From Planctomycetota bacterium (GTDB taxonomy: Bacteria > Planctomycetota > PLA2 > JAEUHO01), in NCBI GenBank assembly GCA_030065025.1, contig JASJDY010000004.1, positions 1-39,188 on the forward strand: 39,188 nucleotides of DNA. Direction: 5' to 3'. The notes beneath the pieces were generated by a model. The model worked only from the letters and a program-made list of their open reading frames with translations, ran no database searches and had not been told where the DNA came from. Position numbers and translations under genes: made by a program. Below are positions 29,690-39,188 of this stretch, in pieces. Within the stretch, counting starts at the first letter, position 1, and every line of letters starts with the position of its first letter.

Positions 29690-30298
29690 GTGTCCATGAC
29701 GCGAACGCTCTGGCTCTGTGCCCTCGTCCTCGTCGCCCTGCCGGCCTGCTCGCAGACCAGCTCCGAGGAGCGCGCCGACCTCCGCGCCGAAGAGTCCCTG
29801 GCCGTCCGCCTCGATCGCGGCGACTGGATGGTCAACAAGAGCACGCACATCTGGAAGGTCATGGCCCGTGGTGCGCCGAACCGCCCGCCGCAGCACATCG
29901 GCTACATCGAGAAGCGCCAGTACCGCCAGGCCCGCGGCGGCCCTGACTTCGAGATGTACAGCATCACGACGCGCAACCGCGACGAGCAGATCGGGCACAT
30001 CGACCAGCTCGGCCGCGCGTACCGCTACGAGCCGCAGCGCAACGGGACGTTCGCGAGGGTCCCGATCGGCACGAACACGCTGGAGCTCAACGTCCAGGCG
30101 ATCTTCGAGACGAGCGACAGCGTCGTGCTGCGCGAGACGAGCGAGCGCCGCATGGCCTTCGACGCACTCGACGCCAACGGTGACGGTCTTCTGCAGATGA
30201 GCGAGGCGAGCTCGTTCGGCGACCGGGTCACGGGCGCCGACACGAACGGCGACGGTGTCGTCGACTTCGAGGAGTTCGACGCGGTCGACGTTCTCTGA
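29690..30298 (+). CDS. EF-hand lipoprotein
   Basis: Lipobox LPAC; DANGDGLLQMSE and DTNGDGVVDFEEF. Confidence 0.8.
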   Translation: MSMTRTLWLCALVLVALPACSQTSSEERADLRAEESLAVRLDRGDWMVNKSTHIWKVMARGAPNRPPQHIGYIEKRQYRQARGGPDFEMYSITTRNRDEQIGHIDQLGRAYRYEPQRNGTFARVPIGTNTLELNVQAIFETSDSVVLRETSERRMAFDALDANGDGLLQMSEASSFGDRVTGADTNGDGVVDFEEFDAVDVL

Positions 30299-30319
30299 TC
30301 CGACTGCGCAGCAGTCGGA
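30299..30319. terminator. Hairpin after EF-hand gene
   Basis: TCCGACTGC-GCA-GCAGTCGGA, 9-bp stem; no U tract. Confidence 0.5.
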
Positions 30320-30321
30320 GC

Positions 30322-30490
30322 TCCGTTTCCGTCTCCGTAACCGTCTCCGTTTCCGACGTGACACGGGCCCTGGTACCGATCCCGCCCCGCCGCACCGTGT
30401 CCGGTCCGCCGTCCTCGCGCTCCCGCTCGCGTGCGCGCTCGCTCATCGGGCGCAACTCGGACCGCGGTCGTGGGTCGAGCGCGAGCGCGA
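30322..30490. repeat. Period-6 array plus second copy of dispersed repeat core
   Basis: CGTTTCCGTCTCCGTAACCGTCTCCGTTTCCG; 30414-30444 identical to 27450-27480. Confidence 0.85.
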
Positions 30491-30503
30491 CCTCGGAGCC
30501 TGC

Positions 30504-30917
30504 CTACGCCTCGTCGACGGGCGCCTCTTCTTCCACCGGCGCCGCGTGCTCGGTGCGGCCGGCGTCGGCCCACAGCAGCTCGAGGTCGTAGTGACCCCGA
30601 GCCTCGGGCTCGAAGACGTGCAGGACGACGTCCACGAAGTCGACGCAGATCCACGCGCCCGCGTCGTTCCCCGCCTTCGAGAGCGGCAGCACACGGTGCT
30701 CGCGCTTGAGCTGGGTCATCACGTGCTCGGCGATCGCCCGGTTCTGCCGCGGGCTGCGGCCGGTGCAGACCACCATCGAGTCCATGTACTCGACCAGCTC
30801 ACGCACATCGAGCACCACCACGTCCTCCGCCTTGCGCTCGTGGCACAGCTCGACCACGCGCTGGAGCAGCTCCGAGCTGGTGAGCTCACGGTCGTCGGGG
30901 ACGGTGCGGGAAGACAT
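30504..30917 (-). CDS. rsfS: Ribosome silencing factor RsfS
   Basis: KAEDVVVLDVRELVEYMDSMVVCTGRSPRQNRAIAEHV...WICVDFVDVVLHVFEPEARGHYDLELLWADA. Confidence 0.93.
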   Translation of the reverse strand: MSSRTVPDDRELTSSELLQRVVELCHERKAEDVVVLDVRELVEYMDSMVVCTGRSPRQNRAIAEHVMTQLKREHRVLPLSKAGNDAGAWICVDFVDVVLHVFEPEARGHYDLELLWADAGRTEHAAPVEEEAPVDEA

Positions 30918-31003
30918 GGGGACTCCGGACGGCGCACCGCGTTGGCGGGCGCGAACGACGGAGCGTACGGCCGGAGCAGGGCGCGGGTGAAGCTTTGCCC
31001 GTC

Positions 31004-31876
31004 TCAGCCGCCCCGGCGCTGGAGGACGGCCCGCAGCGTCTGGACGACGCGGGAGCGGGGCACCAGCTTGTCGTAGGCCCCCACGGCCCGCCCCGCAGCC
31101 GCCCGGGAGGCGGGATCCGGGCCGGCGGCGGCGACCGCCTCCACCGCGTCGAGGCCGGCTGTCAGTACCGCTGCCAGGTCCGTGCCGTCGTCCAACCGGA
31201 TCTCGCTCAGCAGCCCGCGGCGCAGCGTCAGGGCCTCCCGCCCGATGGCGACGGCCTCCGTGCGGGCCTCCTCGTCCTCGAGCAGGAGGCCGCGGGCCGC
31301 CACATCGGGAGCGAGGAGGGCTGCGCGCACGAGATGGTCGCGGCCGAGCCTGGGCAGCGTGCCGGCTCCCCGGAAGGCGGTCCGCAGGTGGCGCAGCGCG
31401 TGGCGACCGGGCTGCGGGATCTCTTCGCGCAGCAGCGCGGCGAAGCCGGGATCGGCAAGGGGCGCGTCGAGGACGAGGTTCGCCATGCGGGCGTGGAGCC
31501 CCGGCGCGTCGGGTCGCCGCTCGAGGGCCGCAGCGAGAAGCCCGCGGGCCTCCTGCCACCAGCCGAAGCGCTCGCGCAAGTCGGGGATCTGCGGCAGTAG
31601 CTCTTGCACGTAGGTCGCCGCGAGGAAGCCGGCGGCGGCCTCGTTGGCCGGATCGAGCTCGAGCACGGTGCGGTAGAGCCCGGCCGCCTCCTCGACGCGC
31701 CCGTCCCGCCGCCGCGACTCCGCGCGCAGGAAGAGCCCGTTGATCACCATGACGCGTAGGCCCCCCATTGAGCGACCGAGCGCCGCAGTCGCCGGCTCGG
31801 CCGGGGGCGGAACGCGCAGCAGCACGGCCACGGCCAGCAGCACGACGCCTCCGCCGAGGAAGAGCCCGCGCCTCAT
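31004..31876 (-). CDS. Membrane-anchored TPR-like protein
   Basis: N-terminal TM; EEAAGLYRTVLELDPANEAAAGFLA. Confidence 0.65.
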   Translation of the reverse strand: MRRGLFLGGGVVLLAVAVLLRVPPPAEPATAALGRSMGGLRVMVINGLFLRAESRRRDGRVEEAAGLYRTVLELDPANEAAAGFLAATYVQELLPQIPDLRERFGWWQEARGLLAAALERRPDAPGLHARMANLVLDAPLADPGFAALLREEIPQPGRHALRHLRTAFRGAGTLPRLGRDHLVRAALLAPDVAARGLLLEDEEARTEAVAIGREALTLRRGLLSEIRLDDGTDLAAVLTAGLDAVEAVAAAGPDPASRAAAGRAVGAYDKLVPRSRVVQTLRAVLQRRGG

Positions 31877-32982
31877 GCGTTCACCCCTCGCGAGAGTGCC
31901 GCGGGCGCCGGCACGCATGCGGGTACCGCCGTGATGGCCGTGTAGAGCAACGCGGGCAGCACGAGGCCCGCGGCGGCGACTCCGGGCGCCCGCAGGGCGC
32001 CGGCCTCGGCGACGAGGTGCAGCAACGGCGCCTCGGGCGCGATCCACGCCACCGTGCGTAACAGGTCGGGGGCGAAGGCGAGCCAGCCGCCGATGTGCAG
32101 GTCGGCCGCCATCCCGATCAGGCCGTGCTTCGTGGCGCCGAAGAGAAGGAGCAGGAACGCTGCAGCCGAGGCCGTCTGCCCGGTCGTCGCCCGCGAAACG
32201 AGCACGGCGATCGGCGCGACGGCGCCCGCGAGCAAGCCGAGCAGGAGGCCCGTCCAGACGATGGCGACCAGCGGCGAGCCGGCCGGCTCGAGGCGGCGTG
32301 CCTCGGCGAGCCTGAGCCGGATGCGTTGGGTCTCGAGCGCGAGCTCGATGGAGTTCGCACCCGCCGGCGGGACGAGCCGAAGCGGGCCGCGGGCCGAGGC
32401 CTCGAGCGTTCCGCGTTGGCCGGCCGCGCTCCAGGCGATGCGCACGCGATCCGGCGGCGCGCGCTGCAGGCGGTAGAGGGGCTTGACGTCGATCTCGAGC
32501 GTGCGACCCGCGCCGCCCGGCGGCAGCGCGACGGCTGTCGGCGCGGCGCCCGGCGCCAGCAGCGCCCGTTCGGGCAGCGCGATCGGCTCGTGCGTGTCGA
32601 GCGCGAGATCGCCGCGCGCGATGAGCGCGAGCCCGCCCACGGCGAGTCCGCCAAGCACCCCCATCACGACAGCGAGGGACCACGCGGCGAGCACGACGGC
32701 GAGCCGGCGTTTCCATCCGGGCGGCGCGAGCGAAGCGAGCCACGCCTCGCGTCCCGCGACGCGATCCTCCGGGAGCGCCGCGCCGGCGCCGACGGCGAAG
32801 CCGCTGACGAAGAAGGTGAGCACGAGCAGGCCGGCGAGCAGGAGCAGCCCGCCACCCGATGCATCGGGGAGGAGCAGCGTGGCCGCCAGCGCCAGCACGA
32901 ACAGCACGGCCCCCGCCCGCGTCGCGCGGCCTCGCAATGTGGCGCGCAGGTGGCGGGAGGTCAGCGCGACGAGCTCAGCCAT
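31873..32982 (-). CDS. ABC-2-type transporter permease-like membrane protein
   Basis: Multiple TM segments; ATGA overlap with downstream gene and overlap with ABC ATPase gene. Confidence 0.7.
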   Translation of the reverse strand: MAELVALTSRHLRATLRGRATRAGAVLFVLALAATLLLPDASGGGLLLLAGLLVLTFFVSGFAVGAGAALPEDRVAGREAWLASLAPPGWKRRLAVVLAAWSLAVVMGVLGGLAVGGLALIARGDLALDTHEPIALPERALLAPGAAPTAVALPPGGAGRTLEIDVKPLYRLQRAPPDRVRIAWSAAGQRGTLEASARGPLRLVPPAGANSIELALETQRIRLRLAEARRLEPAGSPLVAIVWTGLLLGLLAGAVAPIAVLVSRATTGQTASAAAFLLLLFGATKHGLIGMAADLHIGGWLAFAPDLLRTVAWIAPEAPLLHLVAEAGALRAPGVAAAGLVLPALLYTAITAVPACVPAPAALSRGVNA

Positions 32983-33727
32983 GGCTCGGCCTGCGCATCA
33001 GCCCGATCAGTGAGGGGGAGTCGTCGTCGGCGAGCAGGTCGTCGAGCGCACCCTCGAGCACCACCTCGCCCTCGGCGAGTACCAGCGCGCGGTCGCAGGC
33101 ACGGGTGGCGGTGACGCGGTCGTGCGTGCTCAGGAGGATCGCGCCGCCGCGCTTGCGGTGGCGGTCGAGCAGCGAGAGCAGCTCCTCGCTGCCCAGCGGG
33201 TCGAGGCCGCTCGTGGGCTCGTCCAGCACGAGGAGGTCCGGCTCGTGCACCCACGCGGCGGCCATCGCGAGGCGGCGCGCCATGCCGCGCGAGTAGCCCG
33301 CAAGCCGCTGGCGCCACGCCTCGCGCGCGAGGCCGACGGCCTCGAGTGCTTCCTGCACGCGTCGCGCGCGCTCCGCGCGCCCGCGCACGCCCTGGAGGCG
33401 CGCGAACAGGTCGACGGTCTCGCGGCCGGTGAGCGCGCCGAAGCGCCGCGCCTCCTCGGGCACGTAGCCCGTGCGTGCTCGCGCGGCCCGGCGGCCGGCC
33501 GGGCCGCCGAAGGTCACGACGCTGCCGCCCGTCGGCCGCAGGGTGCCGAGGACGAGCTTGATGGTCGTGCTCTTGCCGCTGCCGTTGGGGCCGAGCAGAC
33601 CGAGGCACTCTCCGCCACACAGCTCGAAGTCGATGCCTTTCAGCGCCTCGACGGCGCGCGGACCGCGACCGTAGGTCATGGCGAGACGGGTGGCCTGCAC
33701 CACGACGGGAGACGGGGACGCGCTCAC
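32975..33727 (-). CDS. ABC transporter ATP-binding protein
   Basis: LLGPNGSGKSTTIKLVLG, LAGYSRGMARRLAMAAAWVHEPDLLVLDEPTSGLDP. Confidence 0.93.
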   Translation of the reverse strand: MSASPSPVVVQATRLAMTYGRGPRAVEALKGIDFELCGGECLGLLGPNGSGKSTTIKLVLGTLRPTGGSVVTFGGPAGRRAARARTGYVPEEARRFGALTGRETVDLFARLQGVRGRAERARRVQEALEAVGLAREAWRQRLAGYSRGMARRLAMAAAWVHEPDLLVLDEPTSGLDPLGSEELLSLLDRHRKRGGAILLSTHDRVTATRACDRALVLAEGEVVLEGALDDLLADDDSPSLIGLMRRPSHG

Positions 33728-33782
33728 GCGCCTGATTCTACGGCCGGGCGTGACCACCCGTCGGCTCGCGCGAGGAGAGGGC

Positions 33783-34181
33783 ATGCTTCGCATGACCCGA
33801 CGAGAGAAGCGCGCCCGACGCGCCCTGGACGCCGGTCTCCTCGCTGCGCTCGCCATCGTGCTCGCCCTGCTGCTGATGGCCCGCTGTCACGGCAGGCCGC
33901 GCGGTCCGCCGGGCGCGCCGGACGGGCTGGCACGGCGCTACAGCGTGGACCTCGCGACCGCGCCCGCGTGGGAGCTCGAATTGGTGCCGGGCATCGGCCG
34001 GGCGCGGGCGCACGCGATTCTGTCGCTCCGCGAGCGCGACGACGGCCCCGGCCTCCGCACCCTCGACGACCTGACGGTCATCCGCGGCATCGGCTCCGCG
34101 CTCGTGCGCCGGCTGCGCTCGCCCGGACTGCCCGTGCGCTTGCTGCTGCATGGCCGTCCCGCCCCTAGTGTTGTGCACTAG
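33783..34181 (+). CDS. ComEA-like helix-hairpin-helix protein with N-terminal TM
   Basis: SVDLATAPAWELELVPGIGRARAHAILSLRERDDGPGLRTLDDLTVIRGIGSALVRRL. Confidence 0.8.
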   Translation: MLRMTRREKRARRALDAGLLAALAIVLALLLMARCHGRPRGPPGAPDGLARRYSVDLATAPAWELELVPGIGRARAHAILSLRERDDGPGLRTLDDLTVIRGIGSALVRRLRSPGLPVRLLLHGRPAPSVVH

Positions 34182-34472
34182 ACGTCCCTTTGCATGGGGA
34201 GGCGCTGCACCCTGGACTGGGGGCGATCAGGCCGCTTCGTCGTCCTCGAGTGGATAGACCACGGCCCGCCGCTCCGCGCTTGCGATGTCTCAGCGCTTCG
34301 CCCCGCGCTTTGGCGCGGGGGCCGGCGGCCATGGTCCTCCTCATCGGCCTTCCGCTCCCCAGCCAGGGCACCGACCGCGTGCGAGATGTGATTCGTCTCG
34401 GAACCGGCGACCCGCTGGATCGGCGCTGTTCCATGAACGCGAACTTGTGCGCCAAGACACTACGATGTCGCC

Positions 34473-35396
34473 GTGAGCGCCACCGACCTGCCCCCCACCG
34501 ACGATGACGCCGTCCTCCACGCGGAGGCGACTCTGGACCTGCTGCGCATGGCGCTGGCCGAGGACCACGCCGTGGACGACGTGACCACCGCGGCCCTCGT
34601 GGATCCCGAGCGCACGGCGCTGGCCGAGATGATCGTGAAGGCCACCGGTGTCGTCTGCGGCCTGCCGCTCATCGCGCGGCTCTTCACGCTGCTTGACGAG
34701 CGCATGGAGGTGGAGCTGCTAGCGGACGACGGCGACACGATCGGGGCAGGCACGATGGTCGCGCGCGTGCGCGGGCCGGCGGGCGCGCTGCTGCGCGGCG
34801 AGCGCACGATCCTGAACGTCGTGCAGCGACTGAGCGGCGTGGCGACGCAGACGGCCGCGTACGTCGAGGCGGCGCTGGGCGGCGCGGGTCTGTACGACAC
34901 CCGCAAGACGACGCCCGGCTGGCGCGACCTCGAGAAGTACGCCGTGCGCTGCGGGGGCGGACGCAACCATCGCCTGCACCTCGCCGACGCCGCGATGGTC
35001 AAGGAGAACCACCTCGTGGCGGCGTACGGCGAGCGCGGTCCGGAGGCGATCGCGCGTGCCGTGCGCACGCTGCTCGACGGCATCGATCCCGGCCTGGCGC
35101 TCTACGTCGAGGTCGAGGACGACGCGGAGCTCGAGGCAGCGCTGACCGCCGCTGGTCCTGACATCGGCCGGCTCGTGATCATGCTCGACGACTTCGAGAT
35201 CGAGGGCATCCGCGGCGCCGTGCGGCGCGTTCGCGAGCTCGAGGGCCCGCGCCCCCAGCTCGAGGTGACGGGCGGCGTCACCTTGGAGCGCCTCGAGGGC
35301 CTGGCCGGAACGGGCGTCGCCCGCCTGTCCTCCGGCGCGCTGACGCACAGCGCCCCGGCGCTCGACATCAGCCTGAAAATCCGAAGCGCTACGTAG
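34473..35396 (+). CDS. nadC: Nicotinate-nucleotide pyrophosphorylase (carboxylating)
   Basis: ALAEDHAVDDVTT, GERTILNVVQRLSGVATQTAAYV, LYDTRKTTPGWRDLEKYAVRCGGGRNHRLHLADAAMVKENH. Confidence 0.96.
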   Translation: MSATDLPPTDDDAVLHAEATLDLLRMALAEDHAVDDVTTAALVDPERTALAEMIVKATGVVCGLPLIARLFTLLDERMEVELLADDGDTIGAGTMVARVRGPAGALLRGERTILNVVQRLSGVATQTAAYVEAALGGAGLYDTRKTTPGWRDLEKYAVRCGGGRNHRLHLADAAMVKENHLVAAYGERGPEAIARAVRTLLDGIDPGLALYVEVEDDAELEAALTAAGPDIGRLVIMLDDFEIEGIRGAVRRVRELEGPRPQLEVTGGVTLERLEGLAGTGVARLSSGALTHSAPALDISLKIRSAT

Positions 35397-35453
35397 GGGC
35401 CACGGGAGGCCTGAGCTTGTCGAAGGCCGAGTCTTGGCCCGGCCCGTCCGCTG
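35394..35453. repeat. Candidate TAGGGG-type repeat containing CCTGAGCTTGTCGAAGG motif
   Basis: TAGGGGCCACGGGAGGCCTGAGCTTGTCGAAGGCC...GCCCGGCCCGTCCG; GGCCT...AGGCC ends at 35408-35428. Confidence 0.6.
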
Positions 35454-35462
35454 GTGGGACGC

Positions 35463-35967
35463 TCAACTCCGCCACCAACTCAGCTTCACGTCGCGGCTCA
35501 GGATGTCCGCCAGGATCTTGAAGTCGTACCGCGCCTCGCGGATGTCGTTGTTGTCGATCTCGAGGATGGGCTTCCAGAAGCGCGGGCGCAGGATGAACAG
35601 CAGCCCGCGCTGCAGCGTGCACTCGACGACCCAGCGGCGGCGCGTGCTCTGGTTGGCCATCTCGAGGCTCGTGAGCAGGCGCTCGACGTCGCGCAGGCCG
35701 TCCTGCGCGACGCGGAGGAAGACGAACGGGAACTCGTTCGTCTCGACACGCCCCGGCGAGGCTGCCGTCACGTGGAAGGTCGGCACCAGCTCCAGGGCCT
35801 TGACCAACGGATAGACGATCGGGCTGTACCCCAGCTCCTCCGCCTCGCGACGTTCATCGAGTCGCGCGATGGCCTGCGGGTTGCCCTGGAGGTGATCGCA
35901 CAGACCGCAGCGCTCGAGCTCGACGCCCTCCAGGACCGCGATCTCGAGCTGGTGGCTGCCGCACTCC

Positions 35968-35981
<14 letters not shown>
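35463..35981 (-). CDS. Hypothetical protein with N-terminal zinc-ribbon-like CxxC...CxxC
   Basis: MAVCEECGSHQLEIAVLEGVELERCGLCDHL; overlaps dapF by 14 nt. Confidence 0.65.
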
Positions 35982-36843
<862 letters not shown>

Positions 36844-37008
36844 ACAGGCTCCGGGTTCGGACGTCTCGGGATGAGACGCGGGCCCCGCCAATCTCAGGGC
36901 AGACTCAGCAAAGGCCAGAAACGCCCTGGCGGCTCGGCCCACGCGCGGTACTCCGGGGGGAGAGATCCGGGCGATCTGGAGCGCCCGGCAGGCGGGATCC
37001 AGGCCTCC

Positions 37009-37920
37009 ATGACTGTCCACGACGACCCCGACGAGCATCGCCAGGACGAGCGATCGGCTCCGGACGAGTCGCGCGGCGACGTCCTGCACGCCGGCCTCGA
37101 CCCCGAGGCCCTCTTCGGCGGGGTGTCCTTCCTCGACGAGCAGCAGACCGTGCAGTGGCTGGGGCACCTCCAGCGGCTCGCCTCCACGGGTCTGCTGGCC
37201 GGCGGCATGGCCCACGACCTCGCCGGGCTGATGACGCCGCTGCTGGGCGAGTGCGAGCGCGCACTGCTCGACGAGGATCCGCGTCATCACCGCGAGTCGC
37301 TGGTGCGCATGCGTGAGCTGGCGCGGCGCGGCACCTCCTATGTGCGCGCGCTGCTCAACCTCGTCCGCCGCGACGAGCAGCACCGTGCGGCCGTGCCCGT
37401 GGAGTCGGTCGTCGAAGACACGCTCAGCCTGCTCGGCTCCACGAAGCGGCTGGCCGGCGTCAGCGTGACGCGACACCTCGACAACCATCACGTCGCGCTC
37501 GTCGACCGGGCGCGGCTGATGCAGGCCGTGCTCAACATCACGACGAACGCCGTGCGCGCAGCCGCCGCGGGTGGACGCGAGATCACCGTCGCCGTGCGCG
37601 GCTGGCGCGGCTGGGTGCTCGTCGAGGTCGAAGACAACGGGCCCGGCGTGCCGCCCGAGATCGCGGAGCGCATCTACGAGCCGTTCGTGCACGCCCCGAC
37701 GGAGGGCGCGCGCGAGACGAGCGCGCCGCGCGGCCTGGGACGCAGGACCGGACTGGGCCTCTACATCACCAAGCGACTGGTCGAGGAGCAGGGCGGTCGC
37801 ATCGAGTACGAGACGGAGTCGGGGGTGGGAACCATTTTCCGTCTCATGCTAGAACCGGCACCCGTGGATGAGCGGTCCGAGGCCGACGCTGGCGGCACAC
37901 GGACACCGCAGGGGAAATGA
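37009..37920 (+). CDS. Sensor histidine kinase (orphan in window)
   Basis: GLLAGGMAHDLAGLMTPL, INTTNAV-type N box NITTNAVRAAAAGG, VEDNGPGVPPEIAERIYEPF, GLGLYITKRLVEEQGG. Confidence 0.9.
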   Translation: MTVHDDPDEHRQDERSAPDESRGDVLHAGLDPEALFGGVSFLDEQQTVQWLGHLQRLASTGLLAGGMAHDLAGLMTPLLGECERALLDEDPRHHRESLVRMRELARRGTSYVRALLNLVRRDEQHRAAVPVESVVEDTLSLLGSTKRLAGVSVTRHLDNHHVALVDRARLMQAVLNITTNAVRAAAAGGREITVAVRGWRGWVLVEVEDNGPGVPPEIAERIYEPFVHAPTEGARETSAPRGLGRRTGLGLYITKRLVEEQGGRIEYETESGVGTIFRLMLEPAPVDERSEADAGGTRTPQGK

Positions 37921-38330
37921 GGGACAGACCCGGCATGACAGAAGAGAAGAAGGACATCATCGACGCCGAGCTCGTCGCGGACACACGCACGAGCGAACAG
38001 CAGCTGGGCTTCCGCAACGTCGGCGCGCGCGAGCGCCGCATGCTCTACCAGGCCGAAGACACGTACGTCGAGCTGCTGGTGCCGCAGGAAGGCCACGACA
38101 CCTTGGAGGGCGGCTGGCTGTACGGCCAGTTCATCACCCCCACCGACGAGGCGGCCGCGCGCTTCGAGCCGCCCGTGTACGCCGTGCTCGTCGGCGAGCA
38201 CGGCATGACGGGCGCCGCCAAGATGACGCCGGTCGGCGACTTCGCCGTGCCCTACCGCGAGCCGGGCAGCTTCGAGTTATTGCTGGAGCCGAAGAAGGGC
38301 CCGACCGTCCGCGTGACGTTCACGCAGTGA
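37917..38330 (+). CDS. Hypothetical protein
   Basis: Open frame overlapping the histidine kinase stop by 4 nt; no recognised domain. Confidence 0.6.
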   Translation: MRDRPGMTEEKKDIIDAELVADTRTSEQQLGFRNVGARERRMLYQAEDTYVELLVPQEGHDTLEGGWLYGQFITPTDEAAARFEPPVYAVLVGEHGMTGAAKMTPVGDFAVPYREPGSFELLLEPKKGPTVRVTFTQ

Positions 38331-38349
38331 GGACCGAGGCCGGCGCTAC

Positions 38350-39188
38350 GTGAACCACGCCACGCAGACCCTGGCCGACGACCTCGCCCGCACCGGGGAG
38401 CCGCACCGCCGCCGCCACCTGCTGCGTGCCACGGATTTCGAGAGCGTCGACCTGATCGAGCTCGTGCGCGCAGCGGCACGCCTGCGCAAGCAGGATCCCG
38501 AGGGGGCGCGCCGCGTCGCCACCGGCGCGCTGCTCGCGGCGCGCCAAGCCGCCAACCAGCAGGCGGAGCGCTCGGCGCTCAAGTGCATCGCGGATGTGCA
38601 CCTCATCCTGGGCCAGCCGCGCATCGCCTCGCGCCGCTACGCCGCACTACGCGCGATGCTACCGCCGGCGCGGGCCGCGCGCGTGGGCCTCACCTACAGC
38701 CAGACGCTGTCGATGCTGGCGCGCTTCGACGAGGCGCTCGAGGTGATCCAGGAGAGCCGCCTGGGTGTGCCTCAGCGCGGCACGGCGAGCTTCCGCGCAC
38801 GCCTCGACATCGCCGAGGGCCTCGTGCACCAGGCCCAGGGACGCAGCGCGGAGGCCCTTGCGCGCTACGAGCGCGGCCGCCGCGTGCTGGCCCGCAAGGG
38901 GGCCACGGAGGCGCTCTCGACCGTCGACATGAACCGCGCGACGGCGCTCACGAACATCGAGGAGTACGACAAAGCAGAGCGGCTCTACCGCCGGGTGCGC
39001 CGCGCGTACGAGGAGCGCGGCGTGCGCCCGATGGCCCTGCGCACGGCCTACAACCACGCCTACTTGCGCTTCGTACGCGGCCAGTTCCACGACGCGCTGC
39101 AGCGCTTCCGAAGGCTGCGCGATGAGTTCCAGACGCTGCCCGATCGCCGCCACGTCGCGATGTGCGACCTCGACGAGGCCGAGATCAG
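38350..39188 (+). CDS. TPR-repeat protein, truncated by window end (not in ORF track)
   Basis: GTG 38350, frame open to the edge: VNHATQTLADDLARTGEPHRRRHLLRATDFESVDLIELVRAAARLRK...DKAERLYRRVRRAYEERGVRPMALRTAYNHAYLRFVRGQFHDALQRFRRLRDEFQ. Confidence 0.8.
   Translation, partial: MNHATQTLADDLARTGEPHRRRHLLRATDFESVDLIELVRAAARLRKQDPEGARRVATGALLAARQAANQQAERSALKCIADVHLILGQPRIASRRYAALRAMLPPARAARVGLTYSQTLSMLARFDEALEVIQESRLGVPQRGTASFRARLDIAEGLVHQAQGRSAEALARYERGRRVLARKGATEALSTVDMNRATALTNIEEYDKAERLYRRVRRAYEERGVRPMALRTAYNHAYLRFVRGQFHDALQRFRRLRDEFQTLPDRRHVAMCDLDEAEI

Noticed and set aside
34301-34320. CCCCGCGC-TTTG-GCGCGGGG hairpin as a terminator or riboswitch upstream of nadC
   Set aside because: Perfect stem but no U tract and no recognisable riboswitch consensus; left unassigned

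Overview
High-GC 39.2 kb bacterial chromosomal window, probably Planctomycetota-like (vWA/HEAT and STN proteins, several Ser/Thr kinases); taxonomy is inference only. I see about 35 genes. Recognisable ones are a TauE/SafE permease (5' truncated), an APH-type kinase, a BrnT toxin with an XRE antitoxin, a CAT-anticodon tRNA, two Ser/Thr protein kinases, a BlaI/M56-peptidase/STN operon, a methyltransferase, a WaaP-like kinase, topA, Leu/Glu dehydrogenase, a DinG helicase, rsfS, an ABC transporter, a ComEA-like HhH protein, nadC, dapF, a histidine kinase, and a TPR protein that runs off the right edge and is missing from the ORF track. The most unusual signal is intergenic. A family of short structured repeats begins TAGGGGCGGCC and ends GCCCGCCCGT, with a variable hairpin between. 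It is often joined to a period-6 array (GTGCAR/GTGGAA/GTGACC). One form is tandemly amplified as 84-bp units, and the TAG of the terminus repeatedly serves as the stop codon of the upstream gene. A second dispersed repeat (31 bp exact plus a second conserved block) sits in two convergent intergenic regions. A 29-bp terminal-inverted-repeat element next to a duplicated tRNA 3' end looks like integration debris beside the toxin-antitoxin pair. No CRISPR array, transposase or rRNA was seen.
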